The translations under genes and the position numbers were made by a program. A stretch of 64,000 nucleotides of DNA from assembly GCA_030248295.1 (NCBI GenBank), contig JASANH010000917.1, forward strand, positions 1 to 64,000, read 5' to 3'. The notes under the pieces were generated by a model that was not told the origin of the DNA, did not search any database, and worked only from the letters and a program-made list of their open reading frames with translations. This document shows positions 35,121 to 47,793 of the stretch, in pieces. The DNA is from Mesodorylaimus sp. YZB2_4. Its lineage: Eukaryota; Nematoda; Enoplea; Dorylaimida; Dorylaimidae. Position 1 is the stretch's first letter; every line of letters begins with the position of its first letter.

Positions 35121-38100
35121 TCACACAATCGCCGGGCAACTTCCAACAGCGCCAGCACCGTTGACGGTCGCGGACGATTCGCTGTTTTGCTTCTTTCTCA
35201 ATTGCACTCGATCACTCGTAGTTTGCATTTCGGACGACTCGGGGGGATTCCATAACCACCAGAGCAATATAATGAGCACCAGCAGACCAGAAACCAGTAT
35301 CGATACGCCGCCTGTCACGAACGTCGCGTGATAACTGTGAGTCACGTCGTAAAGAAATCCTAAAAGCACAGTCCCTCGCAACTGTTTAGTTTCTTCGAAA
35401 ATATCCCCAGAAAACGGATAAACCAACTTTAACTGCGTTATATTCTTTCACCCGAAACAAGCTGATCCCGAGCTCCCTAGGGGTTCTTCTGCAAGGAGCA
35501 CAGCAGGAAGTGAAAAACTGAATACATAGCTTATAGCCTAGCGAATCGATTTTTCTTTGTTCACAAATTGCACAAGTCTATTACACCCAGCAGAGACCTG
35601 ACAATGAGAAACAGAATTAGTTTAGGCCTGCTCTGGGTGCAAGATTATCAGAACCTTCAATCCCACAACCAAACCTTGTTACATACCAGCAAACGGCGGT
35701 CCAATGAGCACTCCTAAAAAGCAAGCGACTCTATCCAGCCTCAGCCCTCAGTCCGTGCTGTGGTACCTTACCGATGCCTTGCACCAAACACATGAATCCG
35801 TACGCATAAACAAAGTCGGACAACGATGTCAATTCCACCAAAATCACCGAAGTCAACGTGTAATTAGCGCTAATAAAGAATCCGAATACTCCGCACACAA
35901 CGCAAAGCGACGCATAACTCTTGATCCATGGGATTACCTAAAATCGAATAAACTATGATCAAAGCCACAAATGACAAAGATAACTCACCAATATGGATAC
36001 TCCGCAAACCAATATGCTGATCGCGTACCACAGCACGTTGTTGACCCACTCACAATCGGCCAGTGCTCCGTACAGCAACATGCCGAACGTATTCACAATG
36101 CCGACTACCGAAACCAAAAATGAAGACTTGTCGTCATCCACATCCAACGCGTCGACGGCGTACTCGGGCAAATTCACGTAAGGGATATCGTAGAACATGT
36201 ACAACAATAGATTGCTAATTAGGAAGAGTACGAACGGTATGTCTTTCAGCAATTCCAGATCTTCCCGTATCGTATTCCAGGCGCTTTTGAAAATTCCCAA
36301 TATCCTAAATTTACGATGCTTCTTCTTCTTGTGAACCAAGGCTGGTGCCGAAAACACTCGAGCACTGTAGCGTGGGAAAAAGGTGATGTAGCCACGATAA
36401 TAAGCCAATCGATAAGCGTTGCCGCCGGAAAGGTGCGGTCTCCGTTTCATATAGAGCGGTTTATACTCTAAAATATGAAAAGGCCACGTCATCGCGCACT
36501 GACCAGTGAGTTCTACCTCAATCGCCCTTACTTGACAAATTCTTCTGATGCCCGACTTTTATTGGTCTCATCGTTTTTGAATCGGTGCTGACGACGGCTG
36601 GTGGTAACTGGCCACTGATAAGTGCCGTTTTCAAATCACCGTTCTGTTGATGTTTTAGTTTCCTAATTTCTTCTTTGACCGTATCGATTTCCAAGAACGC
36701 GCTCGAGAATACGTCATCGTCATCGCTAGCTGCCACCCTCGCCACAGGCTCCGAACTGTAACTTTCAGGCGAATGTCGAATCCTTTGACTACCGCCACGT
36801 TGCAAACTCGAATGTCCGTTCGAGTTATTCAACAACTCCAACGATTTCGATCGACTGATACCGATGACATTGGGCGATTTGCAAATCGATGTTCCTCGAC
36901 CACTATTGGCGTCATCGAACGGTTCTTGCCCTTCGCATCCCACAGTGAACAATGCCTTGTCCTGGTGTTCGATATCGGCAGAGAGCAACGCTTCATCTTC
37001 GTTAGTCTTCTTCGAAGGATCAACGGGCGACGTGTAATCAGCCGCTGCGTTCGCCGACGATGTTCGCTGACGAGCCAAACCCGCTGCAACGCTTTTGCTG
37101 CGCCCTAAAACGATGGCAAATATTGGTCGAAAGATTAAAAGCAAACAAGAAAATCCTACTTACCACCACCTTGTTTATCCTGTTCTTTCACTTTCTGCGT
37201 TTTCACCAAAGACACCAAACTTTCCGAATCGTTTAATGCTTCACGCAGAAATGTTGGAATTTCGACGACAGAGATTGCTTTGCGTATGGCTGCGGTGGTC
37301 AAGAATTCATTACCGCCGGCAACACTTGCAAAGTGGAATTGAGATAAGCTCGGTTCTCTGGTCGATCCAGCTCGACTCGCGTGCAAGCCCCCACCACCGC
37401 CGTGCCGACTTTCGTGACTCAGAGCATCCAAAGAGCGCAGGAATCGTTCCCGCTTGTATTCCAACGTATCTTCGGGCCATTCCAGGTCTCGCATCAACCC
37501 ACCGCACACCACCAAATTCAATAAAATGGCTGACAAAATCAAGATTGCGCCTTTCCATTCGTAATGATCAATTAGGGTATCGATCAAAGGTGCAAATAAG
37601 AAAGTACCGATTCCACTGCCACAAACGGTCAAGCCAGTCGCCAATGCTCGGCGTTTCTCGAAATAATACGTGACTGCAACGATAGCCGCAGTGAAGCACA
37701 AACTCAAACCGAAACCAGCCAGAACGCCAAAAGTTAACGATAATATCACCAGATTAGGCGAAAAATGACTGAAAAAGAGAACATTTAGCAGGTAGCGACC
37801 TTGCAAACACAAATCCCTTACCTTAACATGAATCCGAGAAATGCTAAAACGCCACCAACGGCAGTGACTTTTCGACATTCGTATCGATCAACCAAAGCGC
37901 TAGAGAACGGGCCAGCCAACAGCGGTAACGCTAAGAATAGAGAACCAACAACGGCGCTTTCCGTTTTCTTGGCACCGTAGTAACTTTGAATCGACGGATA
38001 CAAAATTCCGAAACTGAACGACACGCCATCACAAAGTAGATGAACAACAAAAGCGGCGAAAACGATTATCCAACCATAACCACCATCTGGTGCCTCCGGA

Positions 38101-39349
38101 TACAAAGTACTGGAACTTGAACTTGAACAAGCATCTTCTCCATCGGTGTCATCATCCTCTCCATGTATCCTGAAACAAATGAAGCTGGTATCAGCGACTT
38201 GGGAACTTTGATAAACCAAAACTGATAAGATACAAGTCCCTCCGAGTTGTGTCTTTCAGTAGTCGTGTCCCCTTTCATGCGAAATATCTTTTCTTAGCTC
38301 TACTAGATTTCTATACTGCACGTGCCATGCTTGCTAAAAGGTCAAGGACATCATTCTGACTGACTGAAGCTGGTCAATGAGTAAATTAGCATTTACGTCA
38401 TAGACTACCACTGTCAAACCGATGTCATTCGACCAAGTTCCGCTTCCTTGCATCAGAATCCATTAGGTTTTCTCCCACCTTAGAAGAATTAATCGATTAT
38501 GCCGACCTAGACTAGACTTGTTTGTTCATCAGACTGGGTATCGATTTAGCGCGCCTTCACTCGACGAAGACGAGGCTCTTTTCGCCCTCCATTGCCGAAA
38601 TAGTATTGTGTACGAGCCACCCTCTACCAGCATCAGCTATATTTTAAGCCTGCAAGGACCATTTAGATGCTCTCCCTATAAGCCTTGCGAAGCACAAAAA
38701 AGCCGATGGCATGCCGTCGTAGTTACGTGAATATCCTATCAAATTGCAGCATCAGTTCAGGCCCCCTTACACAGCCAGAAAATTGGACGTATCTACTACA
38801 ACACCACTGTAGAGTAAACAAATGCAATAGCTTCGACTCAAGTTTCTCGGATCATCGTAAACTTCTAAATATTGTAACAAAAACTAGCGAGATCCCAAGT
38901 TTCTGAAGCGATGTCCATAAACAGTAGGTCTAACAAGGTCTTGTAAGTAAGGTCAAAACAGCTGACGCGGTGTTTTCTTTACAATTCGCATTTGTACGTA
39001 AAGAAAACATCTTCGCGAGAAGAGCACCAGCAAAACACCTTGTTTTGCGATGTTTAGCTACATAACAGAGGGAAAGCAGGCCATACCTATTCCGTTGATA
39101 TTGCAAAATATCCGTATCAGAGTGATAGAACGGTGGTGCTTTCTCCAGTTCATCCGAGTTGGCGAGACTGGCAGCCAATGAGACGGTTGAACTATACTTC
39201 TCTCCCTCACTCTCTTCGCCATCGGCTAAGGGAACCCGCCCATCTAATTGACCAACCTTTGTATTGCCCCTACCATCTTCATCCTCCCTTCCGTCGATAT
39301 GCGAACGTTTATTATAGGAAGCGAATTTCTGTGGTTGATCCCGCTCCAT
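35121..39349 (-). CDS. SLC16-like monocarboxylate transporter (MFS), 899 aa
   Basis: Exons on the minus strand: 39087-39349, 37822-38169, 37164-37768, 36532-37104, 35989-36467, 35772-35937, 35687-35713, 35121-35359. Phases close to 899 codons plus stop. An acidic cytoplasmic N-terminus leads into the SLC16 signature [21 protein letters not shown]2-6 follow ([60 protein letters not shown]). A cytoplasmic loop of more than 300 residues rich in Ser/Asp/Lys separates the halves. The second half begins near [20 protein letters not shown] and ends [15 protein letters not shown] plus a short tail. SLC16 members carry lactate, pyruvate, aromatic amino acids or thyroid hormone; substrate cannot be told here. 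A 27-nt microexon (GVLIGPPFA) is needed for TM10-11. The 1-kb first intron and the central loop are larger than usual. Confidence 0.85.
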
Positions 39350-40144
39350 TCTATCAATGATTCGTTCAATTCTAACATCGATTTTTCTACCATTCGTCGC
39401 AGACGTAAGGATGCTAGCCTTTTCAATAAAATTGGCTTTCGATAACCGACACCAATGCAATAACGACTTGAAACAAGACTCCGTCTAGAAGAGATTCCAA
39501 ATGATTCGATAGTGACTCGAGATAGTGTATCGATAAGACGAAATAACCGGCAATAAAATAAAATCTTTATGGTTAGACGTTCAGGCAGCTCGGAATGCAA
39601 ATCTTGCAGGTTACTCATCCAAATTGCGATTGAAATTAGAGAGCCTTCTCAGTAATTGTCATGAACACAACACTTGTTTTCACAAGGATCTGACCTAGAA
39701 CCACTAACTTTCCTCTTCTTTGAAGACGAATGCAGACGCATTCGTGACACAGTCCACCTGTTCCGCGCGGCGATCGATCCCTCACATGTTGTCTGCTAAA
39801 TAAACTGCTTATAACAGATTCAAATATTTTACCGGGAAATAAGTTCAACGGCGCAAACAATTACTATGTTCTTTTGCATCCAATCCAGCTAAAATATGCT
39901 TTTGAGATTTATTTTTCATGTTTTCCAGCTTCTCCCATCCCACTCATTGTCAAATGCTTTTTCAAAATCGCATTTGTATTATCCCAATCACTGCTTTGAA
40001 CAAATCATAAAAATCACATCGAATCAAACAAAGAATCGGCTATTTTGCACAATGTAAAGCATCAAACATCTATTGCTCAAAAAATGGCATTGAAAATGCC
40101 CACAAAATCAAATTTTCACGACAATCCTAATCAATACTGTAACT
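39350..40144. other. spacer between SLC16-like start and WAKE end
   Basis: About 800 nt containing the promoter side of the SLC16-like gene and the 3' UTR of the WAKE orthologue. No other coding signal is supported. Confidence 0.5.
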
Positions 40145-43100
40145 TTACACTTTGGCTTCATTTCCAAATTCCAAAGCCGCTAAAAGATCATTTCTGCGCC
40201 TGATAAACAATTTGCCCTTGCACCAAGGATTTTGCAACTCCAATGGTGGGAAGTCGTCTCTCAAACATCTTTCTCGGGCCCCAATCACGGCCACAAGAAC
40301 GAAATCGGCCAGTTCTTCATCATCGTAGAATGGTCCTTTCAATCCTTTCATCTCTACCGCTTTGTTCAGTTGGCGTATGACCAGTAGAACGACCTCCTTG
40401 GCCGTGGTCTTGGGAGTTACGTGTAACTTGACACTGGTGCCCTTGGCCAGACCACACGGGTAGGCGGCGTAGACTCGGAGCACTCCCGACTGTGGTGACT
40501 GGACCCTGGCCGTGGTTCGTGATCGATCCGATGACGACGATGTTGCCGATCGTGTAGAACTTGCCGAGGACGGGGGGCGAGGGGACGCAGCAGGTTTGTG
40601 TACAAGTAACGGGGTTGGTGTCGGGATGGTAGAAGCGGATGATGAGGATGGCAAACGACACGTGGCCTCGGCGTACAGTTTATCGATCACCGATAAGTCT
40701 TCCATGGCCCGATTATTCTCTTCGTTCGATACCCAGACTGCATCTGACTTTTGTACAAGTTGACTCCTGGACGACGAGGCAGTAGAGACGGAGGAGCAAG
40801 ATGCTTCCGAGTCCGAAGCTGCTGTTGATAAGATCGATGTTGGCAGAACCACGCCGCCAGACATACTTCGCGGGGACAACTCTCTGCAGGGCGGGGGTAC
40901 ATTCACGTAGTCGTGAGTGTGACGACGGACAACAGTCGTCGGGATCGACGGAATAGCGGTCTTAAATTGAACATCGAAGACAGCTGTTGCAGGGGCTGCC
41001 GGAGCCCCGCTGGTTTCACCGACCATGATCTCTGTACGGTAATTGATAGCGGGACTTGTGGCCGACTGTTTTAATCGGGCGCACTCGGTTGGTCTGGTTT
41101 CGTCGCTTCGGATTCTCCCTCGGGCGAACAAGGTTGGTGGTTCGTACTTTCCATATCGAGCTTCGACTAACTTGGATGTATTTTCTGGAATGGTCCTTTG
41201 AACAAAGTTCAATTTGTTTACGAAGTAGTCCATGTTTTGAGCGCTCAATACTGTTTTCTCGCTGCTTTCTTGACCAGCCTCTTTGTTGACCTCACAATTC
41301 ACGTAATCAGCGCGATTCTGGAGAATGTTCTCGGGAAAGTCGTAAGTTGGATTCGAGGCAGCCATCAGTCCAATGCCAGCGGCAGCAGTGTCTTTGTTTC
41401 CGTTAGCTAGAGCAGCGGCAGTGGCATTGGCCAGTTTCTCGATCGATTGATCGGAATGATATCCCACGTCCGAGTTCTCTTCTCCATGATCCTCCGACAA
41501 TGACTGCTCTCCACTGCTCACTCGACGAGGTCTGTTCGGCTGACTGTTCGCCCGTGCCATGGTGCTCGGCCCAGCTTCGCTCTCCATCTGCGCTCCGCCA
41601 TCGTAAAGATCTGTGACAGTAGATCTGCGTTTTCGAGCGCTCCCACTCGGGTCTAAGTCATCGGCCGAACGGGCGTAGGGCTGCGATGTAGTGCCATTGG
41701 TGACGGCCAGGGCATTCGAAGAAATCGATTTGGGGAGTTCACCAGCGACGGTAGAATCCGAGGTAGCGTAAGAGAACAGAATGGACAATGGCAGGCTGGA
41801 ACGTAACTGACGATCACGAGCAGCCGTAACCACGGACGTTATCCACCTGGCAGCTTTCCACACCTCTTCCAAACGATGCTGATGGCCAGTAAGAATATCG
41901 AGTAACTGACGATAAGTTTTGGCCTCCTCTTCGTTCAGGGTCTAGAACAAAGGCAGAGAGTAAGTAGACTCCAGATAGCTGTTTACAAAGTTGACGCTCA
42001 CCTGTCGATGCAACTGTTGCAGGACGACTGAATAAAACTCCAAGAACACGGATAGGCGGCAATACAGAGCAATAAAGTCCGGCTGATACGTGCATAGATG
42101 AGCTGAAACACAAACAACGCTACTGAATTAGGTATTTTGTGGTACATAAACTGCTTTTTTTTCATTTACGTGACAGCGGCCTTTGGTCTTACTACACGAG
42201 GGCGTGTTTACCGCGTGTGGTGGGGACGCGCAGTGACCTCTTAACCAGCTTGCCTCCACTTTTGCTACTGCCGTGATCGGATCTCGAAACATCGTACAGC
42301 GCTCAAACTCGAATATTGACCTGGACACTTACCAACTTCAAACATGGGGACGGGCAATGAGACGCAGCCTCGTTTTTCTTCCGCCATCACGCGCGGTTGT
42401 CCAGGTGGTAAACATACGTCATCGTGCGAAGGTACGAGTAAAATAAACGAAACGTCTGAATGGATCTCGACCACTTCCAAACGATAAACACGATGAGACG
42501 CGATCTGGTCATCGCCCACGTCCAAATCGTTCAACAGCACTCGACAAGCCGAGGCTACCGACCAATGGAAAGCAGATTGAGCAGCCGAAGGGCGGAGGTC
42601 CTTCACACGGTTGGTATCAATGATACGCAGCCACTCCCATTCTTCCCTGAAGAACAGAGTCAGAAATGGTCGGTCAACTACAACTCAAAAATCTGAAAAC
42701 GTACTTCGATACATGCGGGTTGTCCCGAATGAAAACAAATGGTAGAACAGAGGGCAAATTTTCTGGTACAACAATGCTGATCTGATTAATGGACGTGTGC
42801 AGCTTGACATAACCCAAGTACAGGCCACGATCGAGTGGGATGTAGGTGCTTTCGTAGAAGTTGAGGAAATTCTGTAAGGAACCGATAAGCAAATATCCAA
42901 AATGCTGTAAGACAGGGGAGGCCTTACCAGAAGACCGTTTATCAACAGATCCATGGCCGACTGTTCCTTCTCTGCTACAGCAGACTGCTTCTTCAACAGC
43001 TTGTTCATGTGAACCCATCTGACTGCCAATCCCTAAAATGCAACACATTCGTAGCACACAAGAAAATTTACCTGGGCTGTCAGTGAGCTGGCTTACCTGC

Positions 43101-46100
43101 ACTGCTTTCGAGTCATGTACGTACTGCACAGTGACTAGAACAGTGATGCCCTTGCTGTCGACAACTGGCGTCGAGTGTAAACGTCCGAGATCCTGTACCC
43201 CCAGACCCGATTGCATCGCCGCAGCAGCTTCCAGCAGCTTCAATCGAAATAGTAAACTGGGCGATTGATTAGCCAAGTCCATGTCAAAGTGAAGAGACCG
43301 CATGTCCTCCCACGCACAGGACAGCTAAAACGAGGCAGCCCTTTTTAATTGGATGTGGGAGACGCAAAAAGCGCATACTTTCATGAACCATTGAAAATCT
43401 GGTCCCAGTGGCGTCGGCACTGTCTCGTCTACCTCCACCACAGGTAAACAATCGTCGACCGTGCACAGTACTTTGTCCTCCTTGTATAGAATGCTCGCCA
43501 AGTATACACCTCTGAAATGAGAGCATGCTGTAGTAGATACTTCAAAGATCGCATGTGAAGAGAAGCTGGAGGTCCAGCTATGAAAATGCTTGGGCTAGAA
43601 GACATTTGAAGGGGAAGAACTTGAGCGACCATACAAGCTGTCACGTCCACCATCCAAATAAACCAATTGTCATCCAAGCCTCACCTTTTCAGATTCCGTT
43701 GGAATTTCACATTTGATGAAAACAGGCTCTTCAAAGTGGCCGTGCTATGCTTCTTCTTCTTCATAGCCGAGTCTCCAGTGTAGGAAACTGTAATACATGA
43801 AACGTCATTTGGAAACAACACAAGACTTGCTAACTTACTTCTCTCCCACAGATCAGTCTTCTTTAACTTCCTCAATTCGTGAAACAGATCTGTGATCGCT
43901 TCTAATCGTCCAGCTCCCCTGTTGCTCGTGTGATCAATGTCCCGCCAGCCTGAAAGAACGACTCCTCGAGATTGCCCTCGCGGAAATAAATTGTCGACTT
44001 ACTCGATGGCATGGCACTCGGGGGCGAACTGGAACCCGGCTCCCCATATCCCTTGTAAATTCCCGCCGATACTCGCACAAAATATGTACAGCCACTGGGC
44101 AAATTCGGGATCGTAGCCTCCAATCGACGAAGATCATAGATGCAAAGATCGCCATCGACTTCATGGAAATCTTCGAATTGAGACCATTCAACTAAAATGT
44201 CAAGAAGCTGACAGAACATCGACACATTCCGAGCCACAACGTGTCCATACTTTTGTACTTTGTCACCACAACGCCCGTTTGCTGATCAGGTGGCTCGAGC
44301 GTAACTGTCAGGGACGTGCAACTGGAGACACTCAACGTCACGTTTTTCGGTTTTCCAGGCAATGCTAAAATACAGAAGGAAGACATAAGCTGTAGTCACA
44401 TCGAAGCATATGAGACCCACCTACTTAATCCTGTCTATCTCACTCCCCCAAACTTACTCAGTCCTGGTTTCTACCAGACATAACTGAACCTTACCTGAAT
44501 TTTCCAAATTATTTCTCATCTTTTTCAGAGTATGCAGCCTCGATTCCCAGCTGCTCGTTTGTTTCTCCAAGCTCTACAGCACATCGCGCCATTATATGTA
44601 TGAATTCACCTAACAATATTTGAACAGGGTGCTCATACTTTTGATAAGGTGGCAGATGAACCAACAGACGCCGTGGACGGACCCGCTTGCTTCGAAGCGG
44701 CCAACGCTAATTCGGCCAACTTCGTTTGCGCAGCATCGATCAGAGTTTGTAAATGTTTTGTGCGATGAGCAACTGTAGCCACTGAAACGGGTTTGAGTAT
44801 GACAGGTGCGACAGGACAAAGAGTCAAGGCTGCTCACGTTTCTGGTTCTCCTGTGCCCCGTTTTTCAAAAGTAATAACGCAACTTCAGTGTGATTTAACA
44901 TAGTGGCTACGTCAAGCGAAGTCAAATCGTCCATGTTAGTCCTGAAACTGAGTCTGAGATGAGGATCGATGATAGATGGACCAGTGTATTACTTACGCAT
45001 TCACATCCACTTCGCCATGCGACAGTATGCTACGTACTTTGCCAATGTCATCTTGCTCAATAGCGGTGAACAATTCTGAAATAAGGAACGATGACCACAC
45101 CAAATGATATGCTTACACGTACAGCACAATACAGCGCATCTGTCGCGCGACAACCATAGGAGGCCAGTCTTGGGTTTTGGCACTCTCTGGAACCCCTCTG
45201 GGACAACATGCTAATCATTAGTCCATATTGCTTACCCAACAGCTGTTTCATATTTTCCTTCATCTTTTCCAATTTCTTTTTTTCTGCTTTACTCAATTGA
45301 CTGGTCGTCGAGGTCGACGATGTCATCATGACTCCAGCCAAACCAGATTTGCGATCCAAGGTGGACGTCGTGTATCCTCCACTCGTCGCATCGCAAGACG
45401 CCAATAATAAATCGGCGCTACTTTTTCTTTTCACTAAAGTTAATCAAGACACTTTTCAAGATACAGTTAAATAATCTATTCGCTCTGACAAGCGTCGACC
45501 GACCGACTGAACCGATCCGCACAAAACGAATTGTACGAACCGAATTCGGGGTTAGTCTTTTGCCTGTGTTCAGGCAAGAGAGACTGTCGGCCAAGGATTG
45601 TACGCGCCAGCATCTGTTACTGTAGAATTATAACAACCACACTAGTACACTGACCGAATTTCCTGGCCGTCGGTGGCGATGTGTCCTCCTCCAATGGTAC
45701 TCCCAGACTGGCCCCAGCCACGTTTTCGTCCGATGTGCACCTGTGCAATAGGGGTCTGAAAAGTGAAGAAACGGGATAAGAAATTCAATTTATATCTGTC
45801 ACTAAAAAGCATCTTTTTCATGGCTATACAAATACTGACTCTAATACCCAACCCACACCCTGCCGTGTGCAAAAAGTAACGCCAGTTGGCCCTCGATGAG
45901 AATACGAAGGAAGACCTTGGCTCGACCGTCCGGTCCGGTTAAAACGTATAAAAACATCGTAACCATACGGACCTATACGCCCCCAGTCCCAATGCGCCAG
46001 TGCACAATTTATGCATTTAGAGGGCATTCGTCGAGGCACACCCGTTCAAACACAATCCTCAACGCTCCACACAACGAAAAATAAACAGCTATACTACAGG

Positions 46101-47163
46101 GCTAATCGTAAGAATTAAATCATATGTTTATACTTTTGCCCCCAAATCTTCCCGCTCAGGGGACTGTTGCCAGAAAAAGTTCGCTTCGGGTCAAAAAGAT
46201 GGCACATATTCTGGAAGCTAAACCCTGCAGGCTACACTCCGAAGTGAAAGACGATAAACCAAGTTGGCGTATTTTGGTGAAAAGTAGGCAATTTATATTC
46301 GTGTCACGAGTAGGTGGACACATTCGGGAAACATAAAAACAGTACGAACATACTAATCTCAACAGATCCCCCGATTTTACACATGTGCGATCACCCACCA
46401 ACTCTCATCTGCGATCACGGGGCCCCACCTTGCGATGACTCGTCTTCCCGCCCGCAAGCAGGAACGGATAGAAAACACTTCAACCTTCAAACTCGGACAC
46501 CACCAAATATGACAAACCGGATGCGCGTCTTTATGAATAAAACTGGTTCGGCAAGCCAACAACAAAACGCGTTGTCCCTTTATTCCTCTTTTGGTCAAAC
46601 GTTTATGCTGATGCCGCCAGTTTTGATTCATCCGGAAAAGGACGCGCTTGTGTGCCATATAAAGTGCGGTGAGGCGTAATGTATTGATTGCGAGGACTCA
46701 TCCTACAGAACCATCGACGAGAACCAGTTCTCAATCACCCCTCTTATTGCCCGATTACATCTTGGACTTGATCAATCAATAAGTTGACGTACCTGATTCG
46801 ACTACCATCGGCCGTTTGTTGCCGTTGCATTGGTGCTTTGACCATAACTCCTTCCTTCTTCGGACGACTCACAGGTTGGTTGCCTCCGCTCGACAGCACG
46901 CCACTAGTGGAAGGTCGAACTGTGAATCTATCGTCACGTGTCTCGGTCGTACTGCCACGTCTGATTAACTTCTTACTCAATTTCTTCGGGTCGCCCATAA
47001 CACTGAAAATTCAAGGTAACTGAGACGGGACTCATGATGGGAGATGACGAAATAAGTACCTGTTACAGTTGACCGTTATATTTTTGACATTCGATTTCGC
47101 ACTCAACAAGGTGCCATTCGTGGCCAACTCGCCACATCCATTCAAAGTGTACGGTTTGTTCAT
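40145..47163 (-). CDS. WAKE / ANKFN1 orthologue (ankyrin, FN3, Ras-association-like)
   Basis: About 20 exons. It starts MNKPYTLNGCGELATNGTLL (47060-47163); the second exon (VMGDPKKLSKKLIRRGS) joins in phase. Next are RPLLHRCTSDENVAG and a Lys-rich coil (LSKAEKKKLEKMKENMKQLL). The ankyrin part is TAIEQDDIGKVRSILSHGEV and DDLTSLDVATMLNHTEVALL. An FN3 domain follows (PGKPKNVTLSVSSCTSLTVT; VVVTKYKVQ; LPSGCTYFVRVSAG). The long ANKFN1-specific middle has RGLYLGYVKLHTSINQISIV, EWEWLRIIDTN and EEVWKAARWITSV. The C-terminus is a Ras-association/ubiquitin-like fold: RVYAAYPCGLAKGTSVKLHV, AVIGARERCLRDDFPPLELQ, stop at 40145. Drosophila Wide awake is a clock-output protein that promotes sleep onset; whether that role holds here is unknown. 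A Ser-rich linker of roughly 330 residues (about 40500-41500) precedes the RA-like part. Exon borders in the middle are approximate. Confidence 0.87.
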
Positions 47164-47400
47164 ATTTGTGAAATCCACTGAAACAGAAAAACTGACTGAC
47201 TACCTACTGTAGAAAGTACAAAATGGTGCTGGCTAGCTAGCATCGTTGCCCACCCAGATCCTAGTGCAGCACGTTAAACAGTATACACGACTAGCACACC
47301 TACAGTCCGTCGATCATTCACACCTATTCCATCACAATGACAACTAATAACCTTGAAAACTGGCCAAATCCTACAATTCAATAAAGGCATTCACTGTCGC
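47164..47400. promoter_or_regulatory. short divergent promoter region, WAKE / 98-aa gene
   Basis: Only 237 nt separate the start codons of the WAKE orthologue (minus) and the 98-aa gene (plus), so the two probably share a bidirectional promoter. No specific motif is claimed. Confidence 0.4.
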
Positions 47401-47793
47401 ATGCGCCTACTTCGTCAAATAGAAATGAAAAATACAAATGTGCACTACACGCGAGTTGGAATAAAACTGTCCGAGGAGCTGGTTGGACTGTCCGCACACG
47501 AAGCGGCCAAAAGTGCTCGACGCGAACTTTCCGAATACCGCCTCAAACATACTCCAGGTAGGCTAACGTAGATTTGCCTACATCGGCTAAACAAACAAAA
47601 GCCCTCACGATTCCTCGCTCATCGACTCAATCACTGACTCCACTCCCTCAAAGGCACCCTGAAAAGGACGTCTTGTTCGACTCCCACGACTCGCTTGGGT
47701 GCATCAAATGTTTTTGAGCATCCAGAGGACCTCGAGACATCAAAACACACTGAACATACTGAAGAACTCTCGAGCTCAATTAAGGACAATTGA
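47401..47793 (+). CDS. small hydrophilic protein, 98 aa, two exons
   Basis: Exons 47401-47557 and 47654-47793 (GTAGGC donor, CTCAAAG acceptor, 96-nt intron) join in phase to 98 codons plus TGA. An AATAAA at about 47836 follows 43 nt after the stop, supporting a real transcript. The product starts MRLLRQIEMKNTNVHYTRVG, continues with a helical ELVGLSAHEAAKSARRELSE, and ends in a Ser/Thr/Glu-rich tail. No signal peptide or TM segment. Family not recognised. Head-to-head with the WAKE orthologue. Confidence 0.55.
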
